The notes: generated by a model not told the origin, from the letters alone. 41,961 bases of DNA from Deltaproteobacteria bacterium (GCA_016186905.1 JACPKS010000071.1:1-41961), one strand, 5' to 3'; positions 8,648-16,999 are shown, counted from the stretch's first letter. Made by a program: numbers and translations.

Positions 8648-8663
8648 TGGCACGACACCTGCT
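8648..8663 (+). promoter_or_regulatory. Sigma-54-type promoter upstream of secreted beta-rich protein
   Basis: TGGCACG, four bases, then CTGCT matches the RpoN consensus TGGCACG-N4-TTGCW at all fixed positions except one T to C. The invariant GG (8649-8650) and GC (8661-8662) are 12 bp apart as required. A start point near 8674 would leave a leader of about 29 nt containing the GAGAGAGGTG ribosome-binding site. The rest of 8446-8702 should also hold the promoter of the large minus-strand gene; I could not fix it. Confidence 0.6.
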
Positions 8664-8702
8664 TTTCCTCCACTTGAGAGAAATTAAAGAGAGAGGTGTT
8701 CC

Positions 8703-9539
8703 ATGGTCCGATATTCGATCAATCGTTATTTCCATGCCCTATTCGTCTGCACGCTGATGCTTTCAGCCGGCAACGCGGTGGCGCAACAGGCGGGCGAATC
8801 TCCGAAGGTTGGAACCGACATCTCGGGCCTGACTTTTCAGTACAACGTTTCGCGAAACCCGCAGCATTATCCTGACGTCCTCAAATTCGGCGGCACCAAA
8901 CACTCCATCACGCACCACAAAAACGGCCTGGGCACCTCAAACATCATCAACTATTCCAACGACCGCGGTTCCATTGATCTCGGAAAGAACTGGGGCATCG
9001 ACACGAAAGGCACGATGGGCGGCGGGCTCATGCTCGTCGAGGGAAACTTCGGCCCTTATCTTGGTTTGAAGAGCAATAGCGGGTTCAGCATCCACAAACA
9101 TCAATATCCGTCGTTCAATATCATTGACCCTGAATTGGAACTTGGCCTCGCGGTAACGTCGGGCAAGGCCTTCAACCTGCTCGTCGCGCCCTCGTACGGC
9201 CTTTCCATCGGCCAGGCTGACGATGCGAACTTTGGATTCGGCAGAAAGCGCGGCGCGCAGGCCATCATGGGAATCAACGACATCGTCATGATGACCCTAA
9301 GCGTGAATGACGAAGACCACAACGGAAGGGGCCGCAAGAAAGGCATCAAGACAACCGCCGTCACGAAGGAATTTACGCTCGACGTGCGCGCCACCAAGCG
9401 ACTCGCGTTCGGCGCGCAGGTCAGCGACCGCACGGTAAAGACGGCCGACGGCAACACGGGCATCACCACGACCCGCAAAATTCCTTATGTGGGCGCGCGC
9501 GTTCTGTTCACGGTCGCCAAAGACAAAAAGAAATCCTAA
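8703..9539 (+). CDS. Secreted beta-rich protein, probable outer-membrane barrel
   Basis: A 278-residue protein with a signal peptide (YFHALFVCTLMLSAGNAVAQ, cleavage probably after AVA). The mature part is rich in alternating hydrophobic/polar strands, Gly, Asn and aromatic residues, for example GGGLMLVEGNFGPYLGLKSN and ELGLAVTSGKAFNLLVAPSY. It ends with IPYVGARVLFTVAKDKKKS. This is the texture of a small outer-membrane beta-barrel, but there is no family motif I can name and the last residue is not the usual Phe. The ATG at 8703 has GAGAGAGGTG upstream and a sigma-54-like promoter, suggesting conditional expression. The stop overlaps the stop of the convergent lipoprotein gene by a few bases. 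Function unknown. Confidence 0.6.
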   Translation: MVRYSINRYFHALFVCTLMLSAGNAVAQQAGESPKVGTDISGLTFQYNVSRNPQHYPDVLKFGGTKHSITHHKNGLGTSNIINYSNDRGSIDLGKNWGIDTKGTMGGGLMLVEGNFGPYLGLKSNSGFSIHKHQYPSFNIIDPELELGLAVTSGKAFNLLVAPSYGLSIGQADDANFGFGRKRGAQAIMGINDIVMMTLSVNDEDHNGRGRKKGIKTTAVTKEFTLDVRATKRLAFGAQVSDRTVKTADGNTGITTTRKIPYVGARVLFTVAKDKKKS

Positions 9540-10138
9540 TTACGCGCCTGGGAAGCGGTACGTACCGCGGGCAGATACATCAGCGGATCCACCGGCAGCT
9601 GATCGCGCCGGATCTCGAAGTGCAAATGCGGACCGGTCGCGTGCCCCGTGGCGCCGACCTTGGCGATCATCTCGCCGCGACGGACGCTCCTTCCGCGCGC
9701 GACGAGATTTTTCGAATTGTGCGCGTAAACCGTGGCGGTGCCGTCGCCGTGCTTGAGCACGATCATGTTTCCGTAACCTCGGATGCGCCTCGCCGAATAG
9801 AGCACCATGCCGTCCTTGGCCGCATAGACCGGCGCCCCGCGCGGAGCCTTGATGTCGATGCCGTCATGAAACTTGCGGCGGCGGGTTCCGAAATACGACG
9901 ACACCGCGCCTGAGCGCAGGGGCCAGCTGAAGCCTTGATCCGATTCCATCGCGCCCACGGGCGGCACGGAGAGGGGGCGTTCGCCGGTTTGAAAGAGCCC
10001 GCGGTTCGCGTTGGGACGCGCCCGGACGGTCGTGCAACCGCCAAAAGACGCGGCGATCAGCGCGCAAAAAGACGCGAGCAGCGCCGAGACCTTAACGATG
10101 CGTACGGCTTGCGCGCTTCGCGCGTGCGTTGCGTCCAT
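9536..10138 (-). CDS. LytM/M23 zinc metallopeptidase lipoprotein (NlpD-like position)
   Basis: I start the protein at the ATG at 10138, because GGAGGG lies 5-6 nt upstream; an ATG at 10195 is in frame but adds 19 residues ahead of the signal sequence. The N-terminus has a hydrophobic segment ending in SFGGC (Cys35), a plausible lipobox, so the protein is probably a lipoprotein. The C-terminal M23 domain carries both zinc-ligand motifs, FHDGIDIKAPRGAPVYA (HxxxD) and GPHLHFEIRRD (HxH), plus VGATGHATG. It therefore looks catalytically competent, unlike E. coli NlpD and EnvC. M23 enzymes cut peptidoglycan cross-bridges in the periplasm. The gene overlaps the end of surE by 47 nt; surE followed by nlpD is a conserved neighbourhood. 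No LysM domain is visible. Confidence 0.87.
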   Translation of the reverse strand: MDATHARSAQAVRIVKVSALLASFCALIAASFGGCTTVRARPNANRGLFQTGERPLSVPPVGAMESDQGFSWPLRSGAVSSYFGTRRRKFHDGIDIKAPRGAPVYAAKDGMVLYSARRIRGYGNMIVLKHGDGTATVYAHNSKNLVARGRSVRRGEMIAKVGATGHATGPHLHFEIRRDQLPVDPLMYLPAVRTASQARN

Positions 10139-10919
10139 TTTTTCCCTCCGAGGCGTTCGCTTCAAAAACGCGTTCGAGTTTCTTGAGATACTCATGGTCC
10201 GTGCAGTCGAGTTTCACCGGCGTCACCGAAATATGTCTCTGCGCGACGGTGTGGCAATCGGTTCCGGCGGTGTTGTGAAACCCTTTGTACTGGCCGCCGA
10301 TCCAGAAATACGGCTTTCCCCTGTGATCCACGCGCTTGAGCACCGTGCCGCTGTAATAACGAAAGCCCTGGCGCGTGATCTTGAGCGACTTCACCTTCTC
10401 CATCGCGACGTCCGGCACGTTCACGTTCAGCAGCGTGTGCTTTGGGATGTCGGCCAGACGAACCTCTTTGAGCAGCCGCATGAGCGTGCGCGCGGCCGTC
10501 TCGAAATGGATATCTTTGTCTTCCTTCTGCTTGCGATGGTCGAGATCGACCGAGACGGCGATCGCGGGCAGGCCCAAAATGCAGGCCTCGCGCGCGGCCG
10601 ACACGGTGCCGCTGTAATAGACGTCCTGCCCGAGATTCGCTCCGCGGTTGATTCCGCTGACGACGAGATCCGGCATCTTCTTCATGACCTCGCGGATGCC
10701 GATGTACACGCAATCAGCGGGGCTTCCGCTGACGCCGTAAAATCCGCTTTCCATCTTGAGCAGGCGAATCGGTTTGTGGATCGTAAGGCTGTGCCCAGCA
10801 GTGCTCTTTTCCTCGAGCGGAGCCACCACCCAGACTCGGCCGAGTTTTTTCAGCTGCCGGTAGATCACTCTCAATCCCCATGAGTACACGCCGTCATCGT
10901 TTGAAAGTAGGATGTCCAT
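10092..10919 (-). CDS. surE: 5'/3'-nucleotidase SurE
   Basis: A 275-residue SurE family protein, a metal-dependent nucleoside monophosphate phosphatase. The N-terminus MDILLSNDDGVYSWGL holds the metal-binding DD pair. It is followed by VVAPLEEKSTAGHSLT, VSGSPADCVYIGI and SGINRGANLGQDVYYSGTVS, all hallmark SurE motifs. The C-terminus carries a basic tail (ARAKRASRTHR) beyond the domain, overlapping the start of the M23 gene. It is the fourth gene of the accD-lptD-SIS-surE-M23 run, 32 nt after the SIS gene. Identification is firm. Confidence 0.95.
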   Translation of the reverse strand: MDILLSNDDGVYSWGLRVIYRQLKKLGRVWVVAPLEEKSTAGHSLTIHKPIRLLKMESGFYGVSGSPADCVYIGIREVMKKMPDLVVSGINRGANLGQDVYYSGTVSAAREACILGLPAIAVSVDLDHRKQKEDKDIHFETAARTLMRLLKEVRLADIPKHTLLNVNVPDVAMEKVKSLKITRQGFRYYSGTVLKRVDHRGKPYFWIGGQYKGFHNTAGTDCHTVAQRHISVTPVKLDCTDHEYLKKLERVFEANASEGKNGRNARAKRASRTHR

Positions 10920-10951
10920 TCGCTCTTACGATTGTAACGGCGCCGGGAACC

Positions 10952-11677
10952 TTACAAAAGCGGAATTCTCGCGCGATACCGCGCTTCCGCTTTCTCGTTG
11001 GCGGCATCGCCACCCGGAAGGTTCGCGCTCACGTAGATGGGCAAACTCTTCCCCGCCGCCGTCCAGAGCGCGCACGCTTCGGCGAGAGCCCAGTGGTAAA
11101 GAAAACTGTTGGCGATCGTGCTGCCGGCCGCGACTCGAGCGCCCCCCGCATCGACAAGCGCGTCTCCCGGCGGACAATGATTATCGAGAACGTGATCGCA
11201 AAGCTCGAAAAGTTTTTTTCCGGACGAATGCCGGCTCGCGGTCGCCTTGGAATGCGCGAGACTCGTGAGGGCAACCGTTCGCGCCCCGGCCGCCGCGCTC
11301 GCCTGCGCCATTTCGATCGCCGCGGCGTTGATGCCCGAGTTGCTCGCGATCCACATCAGATCGCCCTTGCGCGCGCCGCCGCGCTCGAACAGAATCTTCG
11401 CGACACCTTCGAGCCGCTCCATTTTTCCGGCGACCTTCGGCGGGATGCGCGGCGAGAGAAAATCGTGGAGAATCGGATGGACCGGGATGAGGCCTCCCGC
11501 GCGGTGAAACGCCTCTTCCGCGAGAATGCTCGAATGGCCCGCGCCGAACACGTAGATGAGTCCGCCGCCATCGACGGTTTCAACCGTTCGCCGCGCGACT
11601 TCAGCCACGGTCGACGCGCAATCTTTTTTCAAGCTCTCGAGCAACCGCGTTACTTCCGATGGATAATCCGCATTCAT
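10952..11677 (-). CDS. SIS-domain sugar-phosphate-binding protein (UPF0309-like)
   Basis: The start is the ATG at 11677, preceded by GAGGAGG; the longer frame to 11722 has no such site. The 241-residue product has a single SIS (sugar isomerase) domain. Motifs are YVFGAGHSSILAEEAFHRAGG, SNSGINAAAIEMAQASAAAG with VALTSLAHSKA, and a late helix STIANSFLYHWALAEACALW. The arrangement matches the UPF0309 group, which binds phosphosugars and whose reaction is generally unassigned. It follows lptD by 16 nt and precedes surE by 32 nt, so it is probably co-transcribed with envelope genes. It could act in sugar or amino-sugar metabolism, but no substrate can be deduced. It is not a clear GmhA. Confidence 0.78.
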   Translation of the reverse strand: MNADYPSEVTRLLESLKKDCASTVAEVARRTVETVDGGGLIYVFGAGHSSILAEEAFHRAGGLIPVHPILHDFLSPRIPPKVAGKMERLEGVAKILFERGGARKGDLMWIASNSGINAAAIEMAQASAAAGARTVALTSLAHSKATASRHSSGKKLFELCDHVLDNHCPPGDALVDAGGARVAAGSTIANSFLYHWALAEACALWTAAGKSLPIYVSANLPGGDAANEKAEARYRARIPLL

Positions 11678-11693
11678 TTTTCCTCCTCGCGCT

Positions 11694-14123
11694 TCAACGC
11701 GCGCCCCCCGAGCTCGCCGCAACCCCGCCGCCTTCGGTAATGCTCGTGAATCCGCCGCCGGTAAGGTTGATCGGCACGTTGAACGAAATGTCCCAGCCGC
11801 GGCCGAACGTGCGGCTTCCCATCAGTACGAGCCGGTAACACTGCGACGGACTCTGATACGTGAGACTCGCATTGGCCGAAAGCACGATGCCCGGACTAAG
11901 CGCGCTGTTGAGGCCCATTGGAAATTGATAAGTGATCCCGCCCCTGGGCTGAAAGTAATCGTTCACCGACCAGACAAACGACCCTCCGACCGAGTGCGTA
12001 TGCGTCGTCACCTGGTTGTAGCTGTAACTCACGCCGAGACTCCGTTGGAAGGCCAGAAGGCGTCGCGTGTACTGCGAAAAGATGTAGTTGAGACCGAGAT
12101 TGTACGAGGAAGCCTTTGAATATGGATAATAGTAGTACTCGCCGTTTCCTTGAATGCGCAAGGTATTCACCGACGCATACGTAAAAAAGCGCGATAAGGG
12201 TTGCCGAACGTCCTTGGCTTTGCGGTACTCGACGAAGTTGATGCTCTGGCCCGAGGTCACGTCGATCGTCTTTCGGTACGTATACGGCGGAGCATCCGAC
12301 TTAAGAATGAATTTATTCCCAAGCTGGTACGTAACCGAGTGGCCGAGGGGAACGAAATACTGCTGGTTTTCGTTCGTGACCGGAACGATGTCGGACTCGT
12401 CGAACTGGTATCCCGATGTGTTGAGCTGCTTGAAGAACGGATGGCCGGGGTCTTTCTGGTTGATCACCGGGATGACCGAATATGTAAGCGACGGACGCAT
12501 CTTGTGTTTCACGCTGGCTCCGTAAACACGCTCGACTGTCGTCGCGAAATCCGTTTGCGCGACCAGAAATCCACGCCACGCGGGCTGCGCAAGTGCTGTC
12601 CCGAAGTCGTAGTAAAAGGCTCGATATTGCGCCGAAGGCACGACCTCGAACACGTCCCATAGCCGCGTGGTGAAATAGAGCTCGGGCATCGCCGTAATGC
12701 GGTGCGCCCGGCGCAGGGGCGTCTCGCCGGGCACGAAATCGCTTCGGAGCGCGCTTGTGCCCAGCGGGTAGATCGGGTCAAAGCTCGTGTTCTTTCTCCA
12801 AAACCGCGAATAATTCGACGTCAAACCCCAGTGCAACGGAACATTTTCGGACACGCGATGATCGACCGTCGCGACCGACACGCTCGGAAGAAGCTGGACG
12901 GTGTCGGAATCGAAACCCACGAGCTCGGGCGTGATGTTGTTTCGGATGCGTTTGGCGTTCACCCACACGCTCGCGTCACGGCCCGCGCGCGAAATTCCCG
13001 CGTCGGAAACGAGCGCGGGCTCTCCCGCTCCCGAGATGTCATCCGGGAAAAGACGCGCGTAATCGCGATCGGAGGCATCGAGCCAGCGGAGCTTCTGCTC
13101 GATGCGCCACGGAAGCTCCAGATTATGCGAATACTCGAACGCCCAACGGTCGTAATAGTCCGGCGGCGGAAACTTCCAGCGCTCGCGATAAGGCGACTCC
13201 GGAAAAGTCTTATCGCGCAATGAGAAAGCCTTGAACTCCCCTTTGCTTCTCGGCGCCAGCGCGTACCGGAACTCGCCCTCCCCTTTACGTCCCCGCTGGG
13301 TGTAGTTGCCAAGCCCGATCGTCGCGTCGGTGCTGCGCGAGATGGCCCAGTAAAACGGCTGCACGATCATGAAGCCATTGAGCTGGTTCGTTCCGAACTT
13401 GGGGAACAAAAGCCCGCTCTGGCGCTTTGTTTTGACGGGAATGACCGCGTACGGGATGTAAAGTGTCGGCGCATCGGTGATTTTCACGTAGACGTTTCCG
13501 AGAAACGCGTAGCCGTCGACGCGGAAGTCGACCGATTTCGCGGCCAGCCGCCAGCTCGCCGGGCAGTCGCGGCACGTCGTGTACTCGCCGTCGCGGATGC
13601 GAAACTCCTCGTCCGAAAACCGCTCGATGTGCTCGCCTAAAAGTTCGTACCTTTCGCTTTCAATGCGGCCGTCTTCGATCACGCCGGTCTCGGTCTTGAA
13701 GTTGAAATCCATCTTGGCGCCGTAGATCACGGTCTCGCCCGTGAAATAAACGACGTTTCCCTCGGCGTGAAGGTTGTCGTGGACGAAATCGATGCTGACG
13801 AAATCGGCGGTGAGAAGCTCGGTGGGCCGGCGAACGTAAACGTTTCCGTGGCACTCGACGATGTCCGTCTTGAGCTTGCGCAGGCTGCGGTTACAACTCA
13901 AATGCATCGGCTTTCCGGTCATCGCGAACCGCGACGCGGATCGGGACGGTTTCAAAACGTCTTCGTTTTTCTTGGCCTTCGCTTTCTTGAACGACGGAGG
14001 CACGGGCGGCCGCGAGGGATTCGCCGCATCCCGCGACAAGGCATCGGTCTGAGCTCGCGCCGTTGCCGAAATCACCGACAACGTGAGAATCGCGATCAAC
14101 GTGCGCGCGCGGTTTCCCGACAT
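11694..14123 (-). CDS. lptD: LPS-assembly protein LptD
   Basis: An 809-residue outer-membrane protein that, with LptE, inserts lipopolysaccharide into the outer leaflet. A signal peptide (LIAILTLSVISATARAQ) leads into the periplasmic OstA-type jellyroll, with repeated strands such as VECHGNVYVRRPTELLTADF, LHAEGNVVYFTGETVIYGAK and IEDGRIESERYELL. The rest (from about residue 200) is the large beta-barrel, starting near LYIPYAVIPVKTKRQSGLLFP, the conserved beginning of the LptD barrel. Cysteines occur near residues 190-200 (YTTCRDCPAS). The length is typical. It overlaps the end of accD by 28 nt. Its presence indicates an LPS-containing outer membrane. Confidence 0.93.
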   Translation of the reverse strand: MSGNRARTLIAILTLSVISATARAQTDALSRDAANPSRPPVPPSFKKAKAKKNEDVLKPSRSASRFAMTGKPMHLSCNRSLRKLKTDIVECHGNVYVRRPTELLTADFVSIDFVHDNLHAEGNVVYFTGETVIYGAKMDFNFKTETGVIEDGRIESERYELLGEHIERFSDEEFRIRDGEYTTCRDCPASWRLAAKSVDFRVDGYAFLGNVYVKITDAPTLYIPYAVIPVKTKRQSGLLFPKFGTNQLNGFMIVQPFYWAISRSTDATIGLGNYTQRGRKGEGEFRYALAPRSKGEFKAFSLRDKTFPESPYRERWKFPPPDYYDRWAFEYSHNLELPWRIEQKLRWLDASDRDYARLFPDDISGAGEPALVSDAGISRAGRDASVWVNAKRIRNNITPELVGFDSDTVQLLPSVSVATVDHRVSENVPLHWGLTSNYSRFWRKNTSFDPIYPLGTSALRSDFVPGETPLRRAHRITAMPELYFTTRLWDVFEVVPSAQYRAFYYDFGTALAQPAWRGFLVAQTDFATTVERVYGASVKHKMRPSLTYSVIPVINQKDPGHPFFKQLNTSGYQFDESDIVPVTNENQQYFVPLGHSVTYQLGNKFILKSDAPPYTYRKTIDVTSGQSINFVEYRKAKDVRQPLSRFFTYASVNTLRIQGNGEYYYYPYSKASSYNLGLNYIFSQYTRRLLAFQRSLGVSYSYNQVTTHTHSVGGSFVWSVNDYFQPRGGITYQFPMGLNSALSPGIVLSANASLTYQSPSQCYRLVLMGSRTFGRGWDISFNVPINLTGGGFTSITEGGGVAASSGGAR

Positions 14124-14974
14124 GGCCCCTGTAGCATGCTGAGTAATCTTGAAAGCGTCTGGGGTAAATCCTTGCGATGGACGATCATGTCCACGAAACC
14201 GTGTTTCAAAAGGTATTCCGCGCGCTGAAAGCCCTTGGGCAATTCCTGGCGGATGGTCTGCTGTATCACGCGCGGCCCCGCGAACCCGATGAGCGCGCCG
14301 GGTTCCGCGATGATGACGTCACCGAGCATCGCGAAGCTCGCCGCGACTCCGCCGGTCGTGGGATCGGTCAGCACCGAAACGTACGGGAGCCTTCGCTCTT
14401 TCATCTCGCGCACCATCGCCGAGGTCTTTGCCATTTGCATGAGCGAGAGAATCCCTTCCTGCATGCGGGCGCCGCCGCTGGCCGAAACGATCACGATCGG
14501 AAGCGAAGTATCGATCGCCGTCTCAAACGCGCGGGCGATCTTCTCGCCCACGACCGTTCCCATGCTGCCGCCCATGAAGCGGAACTCGAAGGCCACGACG
14601 ATCGCCGCAACGTCACCGATAAACCCCTGCCCCGTGACGATGGCGTCGGGCTGATCGGTGGCCTTCACCGCGGCTTCAAGCCTTGTCACATAAGGTTTCG
14701 TGTCGGTGAATTTGAGCGGGTCGGTCGTTTTCAGCTCGGCGTGGATCTGCTCGAAGGTGTCGTCTTTGGTGAGAAGTGCAATGCGGTCCCACGCGCCGAT
14801 GCGAAAATGAAACCCGCATTCCGGGCAAACGTGCATATTATCCTTAAGGGTTTTAGCCTGCAGGATTTCGCCGCAAGACGTGCATTTCACCCAAAAGCCG
14901 TCAGGAATTTTGGTGGCCTTTTCTGACGGCTTTTCCTTGATCTTCGGAGTCTTAAGATTGTCGAACCAGTTCAT
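14096..14974 (-). CDS. accD: Acetyl-CoA carboxylase carboxyltransferase subunit beta
   Basis: A 292-residue AccD. With AccA it forms the carboxyltransferase that moves the carboxyl group from biotin to acetyl-CoA to make malonyl-CoA for fatty-acid synthesis. The N-terminal zinc ribbon is intact: Cys31 and Cys34 (KCTSCGE), Cys50 and Cys53 (CPECGF). The crotonase-fold part follows, with MGGSMGTVVGEKI, SASGGARMQEGILSLMQMAK, and VLTDPTTGGVAASFAMLGDV. It heads the minus-strand operon accD-lptD-SIS-surE-M23, with a good promoter just upstream. The ATG has only a weak GGAAA ribosome-binding site. Confidence 0.96.
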   Translation of the reverse strand: MNWFDNLKTPKIKEKPSEKATKIPDGFWVKCTSCGEILQAKTLKDNMHVCPECGFHFRIGAWDRIALLTKDDTFEQIHAELKTTDPLKFTDTKPYVTRLEAAVKATDQPDAIVTGQGFIGDVAAIVVAFEFRFMGGSMGTVVGEKIARAFETAIDTSLPIVIVSASGGARMQEGILSLMQMAKTSAMVREMKERRLPYVSVLTDPTTGGVAASFAMLGDVIIAEPGALIGFAGPRVIQQTIRQELPKGFQRAEYLLKHGFVDMIVHRKDLPQTLSRLLSMLQGPCRETARAR

Positions 14975-14991
14975 CGGGTTTCCGTAGGAAT

Positions 14992-15020
14992 ACTCTACCC
15001 GCGTGAGGCTGAAGCGTCAA
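14992..15020 (-). promoter_or_regulatory. Sigma-70 promoter of the accD operon
   Basis: On the minus strand TTGACG (15020-15015) and TAGAGT (14997-14992) are separated by 17 bp, a near-consensus arrangement. The start point would lie about 12-15 nt before the accD ATG, giving a very short leader. Confidence 0.65.
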
Positions 15021-15071
15021 TTTTTTGAAGGGTTTTAGGGACTTGCGTTTGAGCGGTTGGCAAAAGAAGTT

Positions 15072-15110
15072 GGCCGGCTTCGGAAACGTCCTGTTTCAAC
15101 GAAGCCGGCC
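15072..15110 (-). terminator. Strong stem-loop downstream of rsmI, possible terminator
   Basis: GGCCGGCTTCG pairs with CGAAGCCGGCC (11 bp), and inside it GAAAC pairs with GTTTC around the loop GTCCT, with a 2-nt AA bulge. Read on the minus strand it is followed by AACTTCTTTT, a modest U-rich tail, about 140 nt beyond the rsmI stop. A smaller hairpin (GTAAGGC/GCCTTAC, 15148-15165) lies between. The rest of 14975-15250 holds the accD promoter and no convincing gene. Confidence 0.45.
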
Positions 15111-15250
15111 TTGCGGAACTTGTTTCGAAAATCCTTTTCCATCACCCGTAAGGCACGAGCCTTACTTCATCCATCCATGGATCAAAAGCTCCACAACCAC
15201 TTCCTTCAGGTTAAGGGAGATGTGATCGAAGTCAAGGGGTCGAAAAAAAT

Positions 15251-16150
15251 TTACGTGAGAGTCTTGACGATGAACTCGTAAATCACCCGGCGCGGAACGC
15301 CGAATTTTTTCGACAATTCTTTTGATACGTCTTTTGACGAATGCCCTGACTGGATAAGCGCTGCAATTTCAGCCTTTTGTCCTTCGGAAAGCGCTACGGG
15401 TTCCAAAGCGTCCGCGGTCGCGGCGTTCAAACCTGATTCCGATGCACGGTTTTGGCCGCGCGACTCATGCAAAACCGCGAAAACGCATTCGCCTCGAATT
15501 CTTTCCCTTGCGGCAAGCTCTTGCTGAACCTCCTCAAGCGTTCCCCGAACGACTTCTTCGTGAATCTTCGTGAGCTCACGCCCGAACGCGAGCTTCGCAT
15601 CGGGAAAATGTTTCGCGAGGATCGCAAGCGCTTTCACCGCGCGCGACGGAGACTCGTAAAAAACATGCGCGACGGGAAGTTCGCGCACCAATTCGAGCAC
15701 GCGTTCGACTTCTCCGCGCGTCCGCGGGAAAAACCCGTGAAAAAAGTACTTGGGCGACGCAAGCCCGCTTACCGCGAAAAGCGACACGGCGGCCGACGGC
15801 CCCGGCACCGCGGTCACGGTCGCTCCGATGGCGAGCGCCTCGCGCGCCAAAACGAATCCCGGGTCGCTTACGACCGGCATTCCGCCGTCGGTCACATAAG
15901 CGACGGATTTGCCCTGTCCGAGCTCGGCCCGGATTTTCGTGAGCACCGACCTTGGTGAATGGTCGTGAAAACTTCCGGGCCCGTTTGGGCGTTCGATCTT
16001 GAAATGTTCGAGCAAGATCGTCGTCCTGCGCGTGTCCTCGCAATAAAGCTCGTCGGCTTCGGTGAGTACTCGTACCGCCCGAAAGGTCATATCCTCGAGA
16101 TTTCCCAAAGGAGTGCCCACGAGGAAAAGTGTGCCCAGTGTGTTTGTCAT
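15251..16150 (-). CDS. rsmI: 16S rRNA (cytidine1402-2'-O)-methyltransferase
   Basis: The start is the ATG at 16150, giving the family N-terminus MTNTLGTLFLVGTPLGNLED; the longer frame to 16225 reads through the promoter and the divergent gene. The protein, about 299 residues, is a tetrapyrrole-methylase-fold RsmI, which methylates the 2'-OH of C1402 in the ribosomal decoding centre. Motifs are LYCEDTRRTTILLEHF, YVTDGGMPVVSDPGFVL, VTAVPGPSAAVSLFAVSGL and FGRELTKIHEEVVRGTL. The C-terminal part ends SKKFGVPRRVIYEFIVKTL, a helix-turn-helix-like tail common in the family. It is divergent from the STAS gene with only 31 nt between the starts. Confidence 0.94.
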   Translation of the reverse strand: MTNTLGTLFLVGTPLGNLEDMTFRAVRVLTEADELYCEDTRRTTILLEHFKIERPNGPGSFHDHSPRSVLTKIRAELGQGKSVAYVTDGGMPVVSDPGFVLAREALAIGATVTAVPGPSAAVSLFAVSGLASPKYFFHGFFPRTRGEVERVLELVRELPVAHVFYESPSRAVKALAILAKHFPDAKLAFGRELTKIHEEVVRGTLEEVQQELAARERIRGECVFAVLHESRGQNRASESGLNAATADALEPVALSEGQKAEIAALIQSGHSSKDVSKELSKKFGVPRRVIYEFIVKTLT

Positions 16151-16157
16151 CGAGGCG

Positions 16158-16188
16158 ATTATAATAGGCGTTAGGAGGGGCATGGCAA
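16158..16188. promoter_or_regulatory. Overlapping divergent promoter between rsmI and the STAS gene
   Basis: The octamer ATTATAAT (16158-16165) is its own reverse complement, so it offers a TATAAT -10 element on both strands. For rsmI, TTGCCA (16188-16183) lies 16 bp from TATTAT (16166-16161), which puts transcription start close to the ATG and implies a leaderless or nearly leaderless mRNA. No good -35 is visible for the plus strand. Confidence 0.5.
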
Positions 16189-16532
16189 TGAAAACCCACA
16201 TTCGTCGCGACGGAGCCGCCGTCATTGTAAGCCTTGAAGGAAAGCTCGACTACGAAACCACCGACCTGCTCAAGGACAATCTGCAAAAGCTTCATGACGA
16301 AGCGACCATCGGCCAAGTCATCTTCGATCTGGGCGAGCTGCAGTTCGTGGGCTCAAGCGGAATCAGCGCGTTCGTGCAGACGCTGCGCGATTTCAACACA
16401 AGAGCCGTGAGCCGGCCGCGCTACACCAACGTGAAAAGCGAGTTCCGGCGCATCATGTCCGCGTTCGACGAAACCGGATCTTTCGATTTCTGGGATGCGT
16501 CCAACCGCGCGCTCAAGAGCGTCGATAATTAA
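16182..16532 (+). CDS. STAS-domain protein, anti-sigma-factor-antagonist type
   Basis: A protein of about 116 residues made of one STAS domain, as in SpoIIAA-like anti-anti-sigma factors. The order is IRRDGAAVIVSLEGKLDYET, VIFDLGELQFVGSSGISAFV and a C-terminal helix region. The site usually phosphorylated in this family is the Ser of the VGSSGI turn, which is present. AGGAGGGG lies just before two candidate ATGs at 16182 and 16188; the second has the more usual spacing and would shorten the protein by two residues. No anti-sigma kinase is nearby, so the partner is unknown. The 3' end overlaps the convergent gene by 4 nt. Confidence 0.85.
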   Translation: MAMKTHIRRDGAAVIVSLEGKLDYETTDLLKDNLQKLHDEATIGQVIFDLGELQFVGSSGISAFVQTLRDFNTRAVSRPRYTNVKSEFRRIMSAFDETGSFDFWDASNRALKSVDN

Positions 16533-16984
16533 AACGAAACTGAGATCACCGGCGTCCACACCGCCGCGGCAGGCGTTTGCGCGAACGTAAGCCTTCTCTC
16601 CAGCGTCGCAGGCCTCACGCGGCTCATGTCGTCTTGCGGCTCGTTCTTCCAATCCTCGGGTCCCACGGGGCGCTTCGGCCTCCATGGGCTTTCGGGCCTT
16701 CCCACCGGCTCCTCCTGCGTCGCAAGGATATACACGCCGAACAGAATCCCAGCGTAGAGCCCAAGACTTGCGCCCACCATGAGATTGCGGCTTGTTCCAA
16801 TCCCCATCGTCCACGTCGCGGCACCGACCAACAGACCCGCGCCCGCGCCGTAGCCCGCTGTCCTGAACATCACCAAAACCTTCTTATCCATGGCGTACGC
16901 GGGCTTTGGCATCGCCGTGACCGCGAAACTCGAGGAAAGCAGGCAGATCAGAGCAAAGCGCGAAGCTTTTTTGACAACGGCCAT
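16529..16984 (-). CDS. Hypothetical secreted or membrane-anchored protein
   Basis: A 151-residue protein I do not recognise. It has a signal peptide (FALICLLSSSFAVTAMPKPA, cleavage probably after PAYA). A glycine-rich hydrophobic pair of segments follows (GYGAGAGLLVGAATWTMGIG and NLMVGASLGLYAGILFGVYI), then a charged, proline-rich tail. The two Gly-rich segments could form a membrane hairpin. It sits between the STAS gene (convergent) and rnhB-yraN (same strand, 15 nt upstream). Function unknown. Confidence 0.65.
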   Translation of the reverse strand: MAVVKKASRFALICLLSSSFAVTAMPKPAYAMDKKVLVMFRTAGYGAGAGLLVGAATWTMGIGTSRNLMVGASLGLYAGILFGVYILATQEEPVGRPESPWRPKRPVGPEDWKNEPQDDMSRVRPATLERRLTFAQTPAAAVWTPVISVSF

Positions 16985-16999
16985 GTCACCATTTTAATG

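Noticed and set aside
15178-15281. Small plus-strand frame beginning MDQKLHNHFLQVKGDVIEVK
   Set aside because: It reads somewhat like a protein, but has no ribosome-binding site and its 3' end is antisense to the rsmI C-terminus; too little support to list.
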